A stretch of 64,000 nt of DNA from Clostridiaceae bacterium (lineage in GTDB: Bacteria > Bacillota > Clostridia > Acetivibrionales > DULL01), in the NCBI GenBank assembly GCA_012840395.1, contig DULL01000050.1, positions 1 to 64,000 of the forward strand. The letters run 5' to 3'. A program made the translations under genes and the position numbers. Positions 48,760 through 58,388 of the stretch are shown here, piece by piece. Below the pieces are notes generated by a model. It ran no database searches. It was not told the DNA's origin and was given only the letters and a program-made list of their open reading frames with translations. Positions within the stretch are counted from its first letter, which is position 1, and every line of letters begins with the position of its first letter.

Positions 48760-50115
48760 AACCAGTTCCAGAGCTTCCTGGACATTTTTTACGTAATAAA
48801 TATTAGTGCCGGGCTCTTTCTTGATTTGATTTGCAGAGTTAAAGTTCCCCAAGGGAACAACGCAGTTCCTAAACCCTAAACGAAGAGCCTCAAGAATTCT
48901 TTTATCTATCTGGCTTATTGCGCGTACTTCACCAGTTAGTCCTACTTCACCCATTATTACAGTAGAACTTTCAACCGACACATTTCTGAAACTGGAAGCA
49001 ATAGCACATATTATTCCGAGATCACAGGCAGGCTCGTCCAGTCTTATTCCTCCTACCACATTTACGTAGGCATCATGATTATATAACTGAAATCCTACTC
49101 TTTTTTCAAGAACCGCCATTAACATATTTATTCTGTTCTGATCAAGGCCGGTAGCCATTCTTCTGGGCATTCCGAAATTGCTTTCACATACAAGTGCCTG
49201 AATCTCTATAAGCATAGGTCTTGTGCCTTCAAGGCTTGATACAACAACAGATCCCGGAACATCTTCCTGTTTTCCGGAAAGCATAGCCAATGAAGGGTTT
49301 TCTATCTCTGCCAGGCCAGAATCTCTCATTTCAAACAGGCCGATTTCATTGGTAGAGCCAAATCTGTTTTTTACAGCTCTAAGCAGCCTATAACTCATAT
49401 GCCTCTCACCTTCAAAGTACAGAACTGTATCCACCATATGCTCAAGTACCCTGGGGCCGGCTATCGCTCCTTCCTTAGTCACATGACCTATAATAATAAT
49501 AGTAGTTCCGGTGCTTTTGGCAAGTCTCATGAGACCTGAGGTTGCTTCTCTTACCTGGCTTATGCTCCCAGGAGCCGAGGTAAGCTGTTCATTGTATATT
49601 GTTTGAATTGAATCTATTATTACAAGTCCGGGCTTATGACTTTCTACCAACTTTTCTATAGAATGGAATCCTGTTTCTGAAATAAGCAGAAGTTGAGATC
49701 TATTGATACCCAATCTGTCAGCTCTGATTTTTATCTGTTTGATAGATTCTTCACCAGAAATATATATAATATCTTTATCAAAGTCTATGCTTTGGCAAAT
49801 CTGGAGCATAAGAGTGGATTTCCCTATTCCCGGATCTCCTCCCACAAGTATCAGAGAACCTTTCACAATACCTCCGCCCAGTACCCGGTCCATTTCTTTT
49901 ATTCCTGTGGAAAAACGTTCTTCATTGACTATCCGGACATCATTTATTCTGACAGGTTTTGCATCACTGACAAATGTCTGCAAGCTTTTTGCAGCATCTG
50001 ACCTGACCTCCTCAATCAAAGTATTCCATTGGTTACAAGAAGGACATTTCCCAAGCCACCCGGATGTCTCATATCCACACTCATGGCAGACATAAACAGA
50101 TTTTAACTTTGCCAC
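48751..50115 (-). CDS. radA: DNA repair/recombination protein RadA
   Basis: RadA is a RecA-like branch-migration helicase used in recombinational repair. I choose GTG at 50113-50115 as start, giving 454 residues (MAKLKSVYVC...), because an AGGAG site lies 8 bases upstream; the longer frame from 50178 adds 21 atypical residues. Domains are a C4 zinc finger (CHECGYETSGWLGKCPSCNQ, residues 10-29), a RecA core with Walker A GGDPGIGKST, the RadA-specific KNRFGSTNEIG motif, and a Lon-like C-terminal domain (about 295-454). The start overlaps the end of the GH15 gene by 13 bases, suggesting translational coupling. Confidence 0.96.
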   Translation of the reverse strand: MAKLKSVYVCHECGYETSGWLGKCPSCNQWNTLIEEVRSDAAKSLQTFVSDAKPVRINDVRIVNEERFSTGIKEMDRVLGGGIVKGSLILVGGDPGIGKSTLMLQICQSIDFDKDIIYISGEESIKQIKIRADRLGINRSQLLLISETGFHSIEKLVESHKPGLVIIDSIQTIYNEQLTSAPGSISQVREATSGLMRLAKSTGTTIIIIGHVTKEGAIAGPRVLEHMVDTVLYFEGERHMSYRLLRAVKNRFGSTNEIGLFEMRDSGLAEIENPSLAMLSGKQEDVPGSVVVSSLEGTRPMLIEIQALVCESNFGMPRRMATGLDQNRINMLMAVLEKRVGFQLYNHDAYVNVVGGIRLDEPACDLGIICAIASSFRNVSVESSTVIMGEVGLTGEVRAISQIDKRILEALRLGFRNCVVPLGNFNSANQIKKEPGTNIYYVKNVQEALELVLP

Positions 50116-52049
50116 AACTTTAACTCCTCTCCATCTATAAGTTCCATAAGCACCAGTATAAACATAGCATGAGACCATGTCAGCGGAATAACCCAGGAAG
50201 GCCTTCCACTTTCCCTGTCAACCTGCTCAGGCAGAAAGCCCATTTCAGTACAGGATTTCACCGCCCAATCGAAGTAGTACTTCGCCTTTTTGTATTGTTT
50301 TATTTTTGCATAATAAAGAGCAATCCATAAAGTTGCAATTACCCATGGATTTCCTCCAATATAATTGTCTTCTTCATATCTTTTGATTCCTTTTGTGGGA
50401 TACGAAGTAAGTCTCTCTTCTATTCTCCTGACAGTGCTCTTAATTTTGAGATCATTTACATCATATACCCCAAAAGGTACTGCCAACCCAATGAGGCTTA
50501 TATCAGCTTTGTTATCCGTCAGGGTTACATCTCTTTTATATCCTTTTTGATTAACCTGAATCACCTTTGTTTCGTTTCCGGGCTCATATCCCCAGGGATT
50601 TAGCTTTGTTAATATACTTCTTAGAAATATACCTTTATCTTCGCTCCATAGATTTTTATCAATAGAATTCCTTAACTCTTCAGCCGCCTTTTTCCATTTT
50701 TCTATATTATTTCCCGGGATACTAAGAATCTCTGCAACCTCAGCCCCTGCACAAATACCTGCATATACTGCCGCAGAAGAGTATGCGTGGACACCAAACC
50801 TTTCTTCCCACAGATCATAGCTGGGTCCTGGAAGACCTGTGCTTTTATCTAAAAATTTAATTAAGAATTCAACACCTTTTTTTACGTTATTCCACATATT
50901 TGTTAGAAAAGCTGCGTCACCAGTCTGTAAATAATGCTGTAATATGCCCCAAATAATAGTGCCTGTTTCATCTATTTGCAATCCCCATGAGGGTGCCAGA
51001 TTACCATCCATAAAATACCTTTGGCTCCATGATCCGTCATCTTCCTGTGTATTTGCAGTCCATTCATAGAATTTGTCCACCATTTCTTTTAATCCGCATT
51101 TATCCAGGGCGCTGGCGATAAAGCCTGCATCTCTTCCCCAACAGTATGCATACCTCCCACATTTGGTAAAATGCTCATCAATTTCTGCAGAAGCTAAAAT
51201 TCCACCTGTCCTGCTGTCAGCCATAAGCCTGAAAACCAGAAGAGATCGTTTATATAACCGGTCTATACTTTCTATACCGGTACAGATTTGCCTTGCACTT
51301 TTCAGATAGTCATGCCAGTATCTTACAGTATCATTATATTCATGATTTATATTGGAACTTTTTATATGTCTTGTAATAGTTTTAACACTTTTAAGTGTGC
51401 TTGCAGCACATATAAAAATAATAATCTTCTTTTTTTCTCTTGGTTTAAATTTACCAAGTTCCCACATCATGGCTCCTTCCGGCACCATTCCTATGCTGTC
51501 ATAACCTTTCAGCACCCCATTCCCGGCATTTTCATAAGCATTATTCCCTAATTGGAATTGCCAGACAATCCGATCTGCAGAAATAGATATATAATGTCCA
51601 TGATTATAATGAATCAGAGCATCGCAATCAAAATCAAACAGTGTACTCCTCAAGTCATAAACAGTGCTTGTGGCAGAAGAATAAAGGATAAACGCCAGAT
51701 TGACTTCATGTATTCCGGTATTTTCTATCTCATATTCTCTGATTATAATATCTCTGTTAATTAGTGCATAGTCATATTGAAGCACTTTGAGATTATTCCG
51801 GCCGTCCTTATGCAAAGTACGTACAATATTAGTGTCTTCCACATAGCTCTGGCTGTGATCCCAGTTTGTTTCGTGAAGCCATGTGGTACTTTGCCGGTCA
51901 ATAAAAAAAATCCCGGTATACATATTTTCTATATGCTGTTGATAATCAATATTAGGCCAAAAAAATCTTATTAATTCACCCTTGTCTGTCAAACATGCCA
52001 ATAACCGTGAATTGCCAATTATAGCGTTATTAAGATAGGATTTCGCCAT
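50103..52049 (-). CDS. GH15 glycoside hydrolase (glucoamylase-like, cytoplasmic)
   Basis: The 648-residue protein has the two-part bacterial GH15 layout: an N-terminal beta-sandwich (about 1-250) and an (alpha/alpha)6 catalytic barrel (about 260-640). Barrel motifs include YCWGRDAGFIASALDKCGL near residue 315, EDDGSWSQRYFMDG, and the catalytic-acid region QIDETGTIIWGIL near 366. A late segment NYIGGNPWVIATLWIALYYA fits the second catalytic acid area. Relatives release glucose from maltooligosaccharides, isomaltose or trehalose. No signal peptide exists, so it should act on internal glycogen or imported oligosaccharides. It overlaps radA downstream. Confidence 0.85.
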   Translation of the reverse strand: MAKSYLNNAIIGNSRLLACLTDKGELIRFFWPNIDYQQHIENMYTGIFFIDRQSTTWLHETNWDHSQSYVEDTNIVRTLHKDGRNNLKVLQYDYALINRDIIIREYEIENTGIHEVNLAFILYSSATSTVYDLRSTLFDFDCDALIHYNHGHYISISADRIVWQFQLGNNAYENAGNGVLKGYDSIGMVPEGAMMWELGKFKPREKKKIIIFICAASTLKSVKTITRHIKSSNINHEYNDTVRYWHDYLKSARQICTGIESIDRLYKRSLLVFRLMADSRTGGILASAEIDEHFTKCGRYAYCWGRDAGFIASALDKCGLKEMVDKFYEWTANTQEDDGSWSQRYFMDGNLAPSWGLQIDETGTIIWGILQHYLQTGDAAFLTNMWNNVKKGVEFLIKFLDKSTGLPGPSYDLWEERFGVHAYSSAAVYAGICAGAEVAEILSIPGNNIEKWKKAAEELRNSIDKNLWSEDKGIFLRSILTKLNPWGYEPGNETKVIQVNQKGYKRDVTLTDNKADISLIGLAVPFGVYDVNDLKIKSTVRRIEERLTSYPTKGIKRYEEDNYIGGNPWVIATLWIALYYAKIKQYKKAKYYFDWAVKSCTEMGFLPEQVDRESGRPSWVIPLTWSHAMFILVLMELIDGEELKLWQS

Positions 52050-52254
52050 TAAACATTACTCCTGTGTCCTTAATAGTTAAGGAATAATTATTAAGGATAT
52101 TATACCATATTCCTTATATTTATTATTCAATCATAAAACTTTGAAGTGAATTTAAGAAAAAAGGTTACATTATTTCCAGGTTGCTAATATTTTTAAGTAT
52201 TAAGCACACAATAATATAAGACTTTTTTAGACTTTTTATGTTCGGAGGATTAAA

Positions 52255-53514
52255 ATGCTTTCGGAATTTGAAAATACTGTTTATAGCATATCTCAAGTGA
52301 TACAGGTTCTTGTATTTGTAGGAGGTTGTTATTTTTTTAGTATATCTATATTTGGATTAATCATGGACAGGGAAAACAGCATAACTCAACACAAACCAAC
52401 AAAAAAGTTTGCTCTCGTTATTGCAGCACATAACGAGGAATTAGTTATAGCCCATATCATCGAAAGTTTACTGAGACAAAACTATCCTCGTAATTTATAT
52501 GATATATATGTAGTAGCAGACAATTGTACTGACAATACCGCAAATATTGCCAGGAATCATGGAGCATTAGTTTTTACAAGGATAAATAACCAGGAAAGAG
52601 GAAAAGGTTATGCTTTAGAATGGATGTTCAGCAAATTGCTTTCTATGGAAAATAAATACGATGCCATATGCGTTTTCGATGCCGATAATCTGGTTTCCTC
52701 TAATTTTCTTGCTGAAATGAACAATCTGTTATGTGAAGGCCATAAAGTTATACAAGGTTATCTTGACAGCAAGAATCCATACGACTCCTGGATAACAATT
52801 TCCTATTCCATAGCTTTCTGGCTGTCAAATCGAATATTCCAGCTTCCCAGGTATAATCTTGGTCTTAGCTGCAGTTTATGCGGAACGGGTTTTTGTGTGG
52901 ACACAGAAGTTCTTCGAAAGATAGGTTGGGGTTCCACCTGCCTGACAGAAGATTTAGAATTTACTATGAAGCTTGCATTAAGTGGAATTAAAATAGCCTG
53001 GGCACATAATGCTGTTGTTTATGATGAAAAACCTTTAACTCTTAAACAGTCATGGAAACAAAGAAAACGCTGGATGCAGGGACACGCAGATTGTGCCATT
53101 CGCTTTGTAGCTCCTCTTTTAAAAAGAGCTTTTACAAAAGGAGATCTTACTTCCTTTGATTGCGCGTTATACTTATTTCAGCCTATAAGGTTCCTGCTGA
53201 TCGGAATTATGACTGTTATGATGTGGGTTCAAACAATATATGTTAATTCTCCCTTCTTTAATATAAAAAGCTTTTTCCCTGATTTTATATGGCAAATATA
53301 TGTTATTCTGCAATTTTTTTATGGCCCTTTTATTATTCTTTTAGAAAAGAAATTTAAAATGGAAACAATGATCGGGTTTATCATATATCCTTTTTATTGC
53401 CTTACTTGGTTACCCATCACCATACAAGGCTTTTTAAGCAAGGACAATAAAATATGGACTCATACCATGCATACCAGAACAATCAGGATAAGTGAGCTGG
53501 AGGAAGCAAGGTGA
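52255..53514 (+). CDS. Membrane glycosyltransferase, family 2 (BcsA/HAS-like)
   Basis: The 419-residue protein has an N-terminal membrane helix (about 16-38), a cytoplasmic GT-A domain (about 45-290), and three C-terminal membrane helices (about 300-325, 340-360, 370-392). Donor and metal motifs are VIAAHNEE, DNCTDNT, VFDADN (DxD, ~143) and TEDLEF. The processive-type QRKRWMQGH motif (QxxRW) lies near 269. This arrangement fits enzymes that build and extrude polysaccharide or glycolipid. The sugar cannot be told. It is divergent from the GH15 gene and ends at a large palindrome. Confidence 0.9.
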   Translation: MLSEFENTVYSISQVIQVLVFVGGCYFFSISIFGLIMDRENSITQHKPTKKFALVIAAHNEELVIAHIIESLLRQNYPRNLYDIYVVADNCTDNTANIARNHGALVFTRINNQERGKGYALEWMFSKLLSMENKYDAICVFDADNLVSSNFLAEMNNLLCEGHKVIQGYLDSKNPYDSWITISYSIAFWLSNRIFQLPRYNLGLSCSLCGTGFCVDTEVLRKIGWGSTCLTEDLEFTMKLALSGIKIAWAHNAVVYDEKPLTLKQSWKQRKRWMQGHADCAIRFVAPLLKRAFTKGDLTSFDCALYLFQPIRFLLIGIMTVMMWVQTIYVNSPFFNIKSFFPDFIWQIYVILQFFYGPFIILLEKKFKMETMIGFIIYPFYCLTWLPITIQGFLSKDNKIWTHTMHTRTIRISELEEAR

Positions 53515-53531
53515 GGAAAAGGAAGCACAGG

Positions 53532-53602
53532 GGAAGCACAGGGACGGTTCTTTTGCTTCCAAGGCAAGCCTTTGGAAGCAAAAGAACCGTCCCTGTGCTT
53601 CC
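53532..53602. repeat. Long perfect palindromic repeat element (REP-like), bidirectional terminator candidate
   Basis: Arms 53532-53560 and 53574-53602 are perfect 29-base inverted repeats beginning GGAAGCACAGGGACGG, around a 13-base loop that itself contains AAGGC/GCCTT. A partial extra copy GGAAGCACAGG precedes the left arm at 53521. It fills the gap between the convergent glycosyltransferase and clpC genes. The GGGACGGTTCTTTTG core is of a type seen dispersed in clostridial genomes. Confidence 0.85.
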
Positions 53603-53620
53603 GAGGGGTGTCACCATACC

Positions 53621-56080
53621 TTAAAACCTTTTTACAGCAGTTTCCTTCTTTTTTACTACCAAATTATCATCCTGTAAATCAATTACTGCATGGTCTCCGG
53701 TCTTGATTTTACCTTCGAGCATTTCTTCTGCAAGCCGGTCCTCTATCATTGTTTGAATTGCACGTCTCAAAGGCCTTGCACCATATATTTGATCGAAACC
53801 TTTGGAAGCGACAAATAATTTTGCTTTTTCTGTAACTTCAAGAGAAATAGCGTTTTGCTGAAGTCTCTTAATCAGGTTGTCAATCATAATATCTGCTATT
53901 TTTCTGACATGTTCTTCTTCAAGCGGATGGAATACAATTATTTCATCAACTCTGTTAAGAAACTCAGGTCTAAAAGTTTTTTTCAGTTCACTTGTTACAT
54001 TTGCTTTCATTTCCTCATAGTCTTTCGCTCTTGTATCTCCTACAGGAGAAAAACCGAGGCGTTTGGGCTCAGTAATCAATCTGGCACCCACATTGGAAGT
54101 CATTATTAATATGGTATTCCTAAAGTCCACCGTTCTTCCTTGAGAATCTGTTAGTCTTCCGTCTTCCAATATCTGAAGTAGAATATTGAATACATCCGGA
54201 TGGGCTTTCTCTATTTCATCAAACAGCACTACAGAATAAGGCTTTCTTCTTACTTTCTCAGTAAGCTGGCCTCCTTCTTCATATCCTACATATCCCGGTG
54301 GTGATCCTATAAGCCTTGAAACGGTATGCTTTTCCATATACTCAGACATATCAATTCTTATCATGGCTTTTTCGTCGCCAAACATGGCTTCTGCCAGTGC
54401 TTTGCTTAATTCTGTCTTTCCTACCCCTGTAGGCCCAAGGAAAATAAAAGATCCAACCGGGCGCTTAGGATCTTTTAATCCTACCCGTCCTCTTCTTATT
54501 GCTCTTGCTACAGCTTTAACCGCCTCGTCCTGGCCTACCACTCTTTTATGAAGAACTTCCTCCATGTTTACAAGGCGCTCAGCTTCTTCCTGTGCCAGTT
54601 TCTTTACGGGAATACCCGTCCAACTTGATACCACTTCAGCTATTTCTTCCTCAGTTACAGTGTTTGTTGTGGTCTGGTTTCTCTGACTCCAGCTATTCCT
54701 CTTTCTTTCAAGTTCCTCTCTTAGAGCCTTCTCCTGATCTCTTAATCTGGCAGCCTTTTCAAACTCCTGACATCTTACTGCTTCTTCTTTTTCCTTGCTG
54801 CATTTTTCAACCCTCTCTTCCAGGTCTTTTAAATCCGGAGGAGCTGTAAAAGATTTAAGCCTTAACCTTGAAGCTGCTTCATCAATTAAGTCAATAGCTT
54901 TATCAGGGAGAAACCTGTCTGTTATATATCTGTCTGAAAGCCTAACAGCAGCTTCAATAGCACTATCGGATATTTTTACTCTGTGGTGAGCTTCATATTT
55001 ATCTCTGATTCCTTTGAGTATCTCAATAGTTTCTTCCTTTGTAGGTTCGCCTACTGTAATGGGCTGGAACCTTCTTTCCAGGGCAGCATCTTTTTCCACA
55101 TGCTTTCTGTATTCATCCAGAGTAGTTGCACCTATAACCTGAATCTCTCCCCTGGCAAGCGCGGGTTTTAATATATTTGCTGCATCTATAGCTCCTTCAG
55201 CTGCTCCCGCTCCTATGATAGTATGCATTTCGTCTATAAATAATATTACATTTCCTGCTTTTCTTATCTCATCCATAGCTTTTTTAAGCCGTTCTTCAAA
55301 CTCTCCCCTGTATTTGGCACCTGCCACCATTGCGGAAAGGTCAAGAGTTACCACTCTCTTGTCTTTTATAGTTTCAGGCACATTACCTTCAATAATTTTT
55401 TGGGCCAAGCCTTCTACTATTGCGGTTTTTCCTACACCTGGCTCTCCTATGAGACACGGGTTATTCTTTGTTCTTCTGCTCAATATCTGAATAACTCTCT
55501 CTATTTCTTTATCACGCCCGATAATCGGATCAAATTTGCCATCCCTGGCCATTTCAGTTAAATCTCTGCCAAACTGCATAAGAGTGGGTGTGCTTGAACT
55601 TCCCTTATATTGTCTTGATAATCCCTCTGATGCAGAAGGACCAAAGCTATTATTTAACAGCTTCATTATCTCATTTATCAGTTTCTGAGGGTCTACTCCC
55701 AGATCCATCAGAATTCTTACTGCAACACTTTCTCCTTCTCTCATTATTCCAATGAGAAGATGTTCTGTTCCGATAAAACTATGCCCTAATCTCCTGGCTT
55801 CAAGGAGACTTAATTCCAGCACCCTTTTTGTTCTTGGTGTAAAACCAAGGGGCTGTTCAACTTTCTCTGTCCCTCTTCCAATCAATTCTTCAATTTCTTT
55901 TATTATTTTTTCTTCATTTACTCCTTGACTTGCTAATACTCTTGCTGCTATTCCCGTACCTTCTTTTACAAGCCCTAGTAATAAATGTTCTGTTCCTACA
56001 TAATTATGGCCTAATGCTGCTGCACTTTCCTGCGAAATATTAATAGCCCTTTCGGCCTTCTCTGTAAATCTTCCGTACAT
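53621..56080 (-). CDS. clpC: ATP-dependent Clp protease ATP-binding subunit ClpC
   Basis: ClpC is the Hsp100 unfoldase that, with adaptors, feeds proteins (including McsB-phosphorylated ones) to ClpP. The 819-residue chain has two Clp_N repeats (1-145), AAA+ domain 1 with GEPGVGKT near residue 207, the UVR-containing middle domain (about 410-460, [20 protein letters not shown]), AAA+ domain 2 with GPTGVGKT near 545, and a D2-small domain. The ClpP-docking IGF-type loop appears near PKRLGFSP (VGF/LGF form). It is the last gene of the ctsR operon, 6 bases after mcsB. Confidence 0.98.
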   Translation of the reverse strand: MYGRFTEKAERAINISQESAAALGHNYVGTEHLLLGLVKEGTGIAARVLASQGVNEEKIIKEIEELIGRGTEKVEQPLGFTPRTKRVLELSLLEARRLGHSFIGTEHLLIGIMREGESVAVRILMDLGVDPQKLINEIMKLLNNSFGPSASEGLSRQYKGSSSTPTLMQFGRDLTEMARDGKFDPIIGRDKEIERVIQILSRRTKNNPCLIGEPGVGKTAIVEGLAQKIIEGNVPETIKDKRVVTLDLSAMVAGAKYRGEFEERLKKAMDEIRKAGNVILFIDEMHTIIGAGAAEGAIDAANILKPALARGEIQVIGATTLDEYRKHVEKDAALERRFQPITVGEPTKEETIEILKGIRDKYEAHHRVKISDSAIEAAVRLSDRYITDRFLPDKAIDLIDEAASRLRLKSFTAPPDLKDLEERVEKCSKEKEEAVRCQEFEKAARLRDQEKALREELERKRNSWSQRNQTTTNTVTEEEIAEVVSSWTGIPVKKLAQEEAERLVNMEEVLHKRVVGQDEAVKAVARAIRRGRVGLKDPKRPVGSFIFLGPTGVGKTELSKALAEAMFGDEKAMIRIDMSEYMEKHTVSRLIGSPPGYVGYEEGGQLTEKVRRKPYSVVLFDEIEKAHPDVFNILLQILEDGRLTDSQGRTVDFRNTILIMTSNVGARLITEPKRLGFSPVGDTRAKDYEEMKANVTSELKKTFRPEFLNRVDEIIVFHPLEEEHVRKIADIMIDNLIKRLQQNAISLEVTEKAKLFVASKGFDQIYGARPLRRAIQTMIEDRLAEEMLEGKIKTGDHAVIDLQDDNLVVKKKETAVKRF

Positions 56081-56086
56081 TATTCA

Positions 56087-57121
56087 TCACTCCAATCCTG
56101 CCAGTTTATTTCTAATTATTTCTGCCCGCTTAACATCTCTTTCATCAGGGCCTAGCGCACTTCCAACACCTTTCTGCAGAATAGCCGGCTGAATTATTAC
56201 CATTACCTCATTTAATGTTTTTATATCGATATTTTTAATTATTCCCAAACTCACACCCAGTCTAACATCAGAAAGAAGTTTCAGACTTTCTTCTGCTGAA
56301 ATTACCCGTGCATTTGTTAAAATACCTAAAGAACGGAATACCCTGTCTTCTGTTTTAAGAGGATTTTGTTTATAAAGTTCATTTCTCACGTTTCTTTCCT
56401 GCTCAATAATCTGAGTGATAATATTTGAAATTCCGGCTATTATATCATCTTCAGTCAGACCTAAAGTAGCCTGATTTGATATTTGAAATATGTTTCCGGT
56501 AGCCTCCGAGTGCTCTCCATACAAACCTCTAACCGCCATTCCAAGTTTTCCGCAGGCTTCAAGCACATTTCTGATATATCCTGAAATGGTAAGAGCCGGA
56601 AGATGCAGCATAAATGATGCTCTCATTCCGGTACCAATGTTTGTAGGACAACATGTTAAGTACCCATACCTGTCATTGAAAGCAAAATCTATTTTTTCCT
56701 CAAGGGCTGAATCTATCATCATACATGTTTCTTTTGCCTCATTTATCTGCATACCCGGAAGCAAACTTTGAATCCTGAGGTGGTCCTCTTCATTAATCAT
56801 TACACTTATAATTTCATCTTTGCTTATTATTGCACCGCAAACTGCCTGCTTTTCTGCCATTTCAGGACTTATCAGATGTTTTTCCACCAAAGTCTGTCTT
56901 TCTATAGAATTTAATTGTTGCATGTCATAAAATTTCAGGCCTTTATCAGCAAACAATTTATTATATAATAAAGCATTTTTTACTTTTTCAATAACTTCCC
57001 TGCTTTGTTCAGCTGTTATTTTTACCGGGAAAGGGTAATCCTTAATATTTCGTGCCAGCCTGACTCTGCTACTTATTACTACATCATTTTCAGGTCCTTT
57101 TTCAAGATACCAGCTTCTCAT
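56087..57121 (-). CDS. mcsB: Protein arginine kinase McsB
   Basis: McsB phosphorylates arginines of damaged or regulatory proteins, marking them for ClpCP. The 344-residue protein shows the phosphagen kinase-like catalytic domain (about 20-250): SSRVRLARNIKDYPFP for ATP phosphate binding, and the CCPTNIGTGMRASFMLHLP loop with the essential Cys. The C-terminal part (about 260-344) is the phosphoarginine-binding, dimerising domain. It sits between mcsA (18-base gap) and clpC (6-base gap), the canonical order. Confidence 0.97.
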   Translation of the reverse strand: MRSWYLEKGPENDVVISSRVRLARNIKDYPFPVKITAEQSREVIEKVKNALLYNKLFADKGLKFYDMQQLNSIERQTLVEKHLISPEMAEKQAVCGAIISKDEIISVMINEEDHLRIQSLLPGMQINEAKETCMMIDSALEEKIDFAFNDRYGYLTCCPTNIGTGMRASFMLHLPALTISGYIRNVLEACGKLGMAVRGLYGEHSEATGNIFQISNQATLGLTEDDIIAGISNIITQIIEQERNVRNELYKQNPLKTEDRVFRSLGILTNARVISAEESLKLLSDVRLGVSLGIIKNIDIKTLNEVMVIIQPAILQKGVGSALGPDERDVKRAEIIRNKLAGLE

Positions 57122-57139
57122 ATTCCCGCCTCCTCAGTA

Positions 57140-57649
57140 TTACATGCTGCTCTCCAGAAATTTTATCCTGTCCCTGATGCTGGCAGCTTTTTCATATTCC
57201 TCATTCTGAATTGCAATTGACAGTTGTTCTCTTAGCTTTTCTATTTCTTTAGTTTTCTCGATACCTTTCGCAAATTTCTTAGGTACCTTCCCATTATGCT
57301 TGACATTACCGTGAAGCCTGTTCATCAATGGTCTCAGATTATCTTCAAATGCCTTGTAACAATTACTGCATCCAAACTTGCCTGTTTTTTGGAATTGCTG
57401 AAAACTCAAACCACACCTCTCACAGACTGCATCCATTGGCATGGTAGAAGTAAATGGGGCATTGTTATGATATCCTAAAAGCCCCGCAAAAAACTCACCT
57501 ATATTAAATGGATTTATGCTGAAACCAAAATTAACCTGGCCTTTTTCCTTCGCACATTGTTCACATAAAAAAGCTTCTACTTTTGTATTATTAATAATCT
57601 TTGTAAAATGTACCGTGGCTGCCCTTTTTTGGCAATTCTGGCAAAGCAC
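57140..57649 (-). CDS. mcsA: McsA, zinc-binding activator of McsB
   Basis: The 169-residue protein has four CxxC pairs: CQNC (3-6), CEQC (29-32), CERCG (~76) and CSNC (~93), forming two zinc modules. A C-terminal UVR motif (about 130-165, LREQLSIAIQNEEYEKAASIRDRI) follows. McsA binds and activates McsB and affects CtsR. The first residues MLCQNCQKRAATVHFT are family-typical. It follows ctsR by 83 bases in the same operon. Confidence 0.95.
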   Translation of the reverse strand: MLCQNCQKRAATVHFTKIINNTKVEAFLCEQCAKEKGQVNFGFSINPFNIGEFFAGLLGYHNNAPFTSTMPMDAVCERCGLSFQQFQKTGKFGCSNCYKAFEDNLRPLMNRLHGNVKHNGKVPKKFAKGIEKTKEIEKLREQLSIAIQNEEYEKAASIRDRIKFLESSM

Positions 57650-57732
57650 CGATTCCTCACCCTTTCATATACTACTATATAATTCTATGCAAAATCTCAT
57701 GGAAATCTATTTATAAATTCCGGGTTATATAC

Positions 57733-58197
57733 TTATACAAGCAAGCTCATCAGCATATTCTTTAATATACCTGCCCTTAAAACGTCTCTTTCAGGGAGAG
57801 GAATATTGCCCAAAACCTTGTCACTGGTAGCTGCTTTCAGCAATAACCCTTCTCTTTCCATTAATACATTGTAGTCTATAAAATTATTAATAAATATTTC
57901 CGCTGTTTGCTGAGAAATACTGTCACCCATTGAAGTCACTATATGCATAAGGTATTTGGCTGGAGCATTATTTGAAATGTTCACCCTTCTGATTCTGATA
58001 TATCCTCCTCCGCCGCGTCTGCTTTCAACATAGTATCCATTCTCAACATTAAACCTCGTATCCAAAACATAATTTATCTGAGACGGTACACAATTAAATT
58101 GATTTGCCAGTTCATTTCTCTGTATTTCCACTACACCGTCTGCGCTGGCAATAAGTTCTTTTAAAAAAGATTCAATAATATCACTTAATCTAGCCAC
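57733..58197 (-). CDS. ctsR: Transcriptional repressor CtsR
   Basis: CtsR represses clp genes at normal temperature and is inactivated by heat or by McsB. The 154-residue protein has the winged helix DNA-binding domain (1-75) with the RNELANQFNCVPSQINYVLDTRF recognition region and the glycine-rich wing ESRRGGGGYIRI. A four-helix dimerisation domain (about 80-154) ends it. It heads the ctsR-mcsA-mcsB-clpC operon and has its own operator upstream, so it should autoregulate. RBS AAGAGGTGAG is near the start; the annotated start codon follows it. Confidence 0.96.
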   Translation of the reverse strand: MARLSDIIESFLKELIASADGVVEIQRNELANQFNCVPSQINYVLDTRFNVENGYYVESRRGGGGYIRIRRVNISNNAPAKYLMHIVTSMGDSISQQTAEIFINNFIDYNVLMEREGLLLKAATSDKVLGNIPLPERDVLRAGILKNMLMSLLV

Positions 58198-58250
58198 TAT
58201 CTCACCTCTTTTACCAAGTAGTATTTATATTTATAATAAAGATTACTGAT

Positions 58251-58267
58251 TTTGACTATCTTTGACT
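58251..58267 (-). promoter_or_regulatory. CtsR operator
   Basis: The plus strand reads TTTGACT-ATC-TTTGACT; on the minus strand this is AGTCAAA-GAT-AGTCAAA, a perfect fit to the CtsR heptad consensus RGTCAAA-NAN-RGTCAAA. It lies just downstream of the predicted transcription start, where binding should block initiation. Confidence 0.9.
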
Positions 58268-58276
58268 ATCAATGAT

Positions 58277-58305
58277 ATTATAAAATACTTTGCATTTTAT
58301 TTCAA
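58277..58305 (-). promoter_or_regulatory. SigA promoter of the ctsR operon
   Basis: On the minus strand TTGAAA (plus 58300-58305), a 17-base spacer and a perfect TATAAT (plus 58277-58282). Transcription should begin near 58270, immediately before the CtsR operator. Confidence 0.85.
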
Positions 58306-58388
58306 GAAATTTTTAGCTTTATATTTCTCTTAAATTAATATTCATTATTGTATCCACTTGGAAATCTTGTATGCAATGATACTATTTT

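Noticed and set aside
50116-50178. Longer N-terminus for RadA
   Set aside because: The extra 21 residues do not fit the family, overlap deeply with the GH15 gene, and a good Shine-Dalgarno site supports the GTG at 50113-50115.
53492-53677. 61-codon plus-strand frame across the palindrome
   Set aside because: It overlaps the glycosyltransferase end, runs through the inverted repeat and into the clpC 3' end, and has no supporting features.
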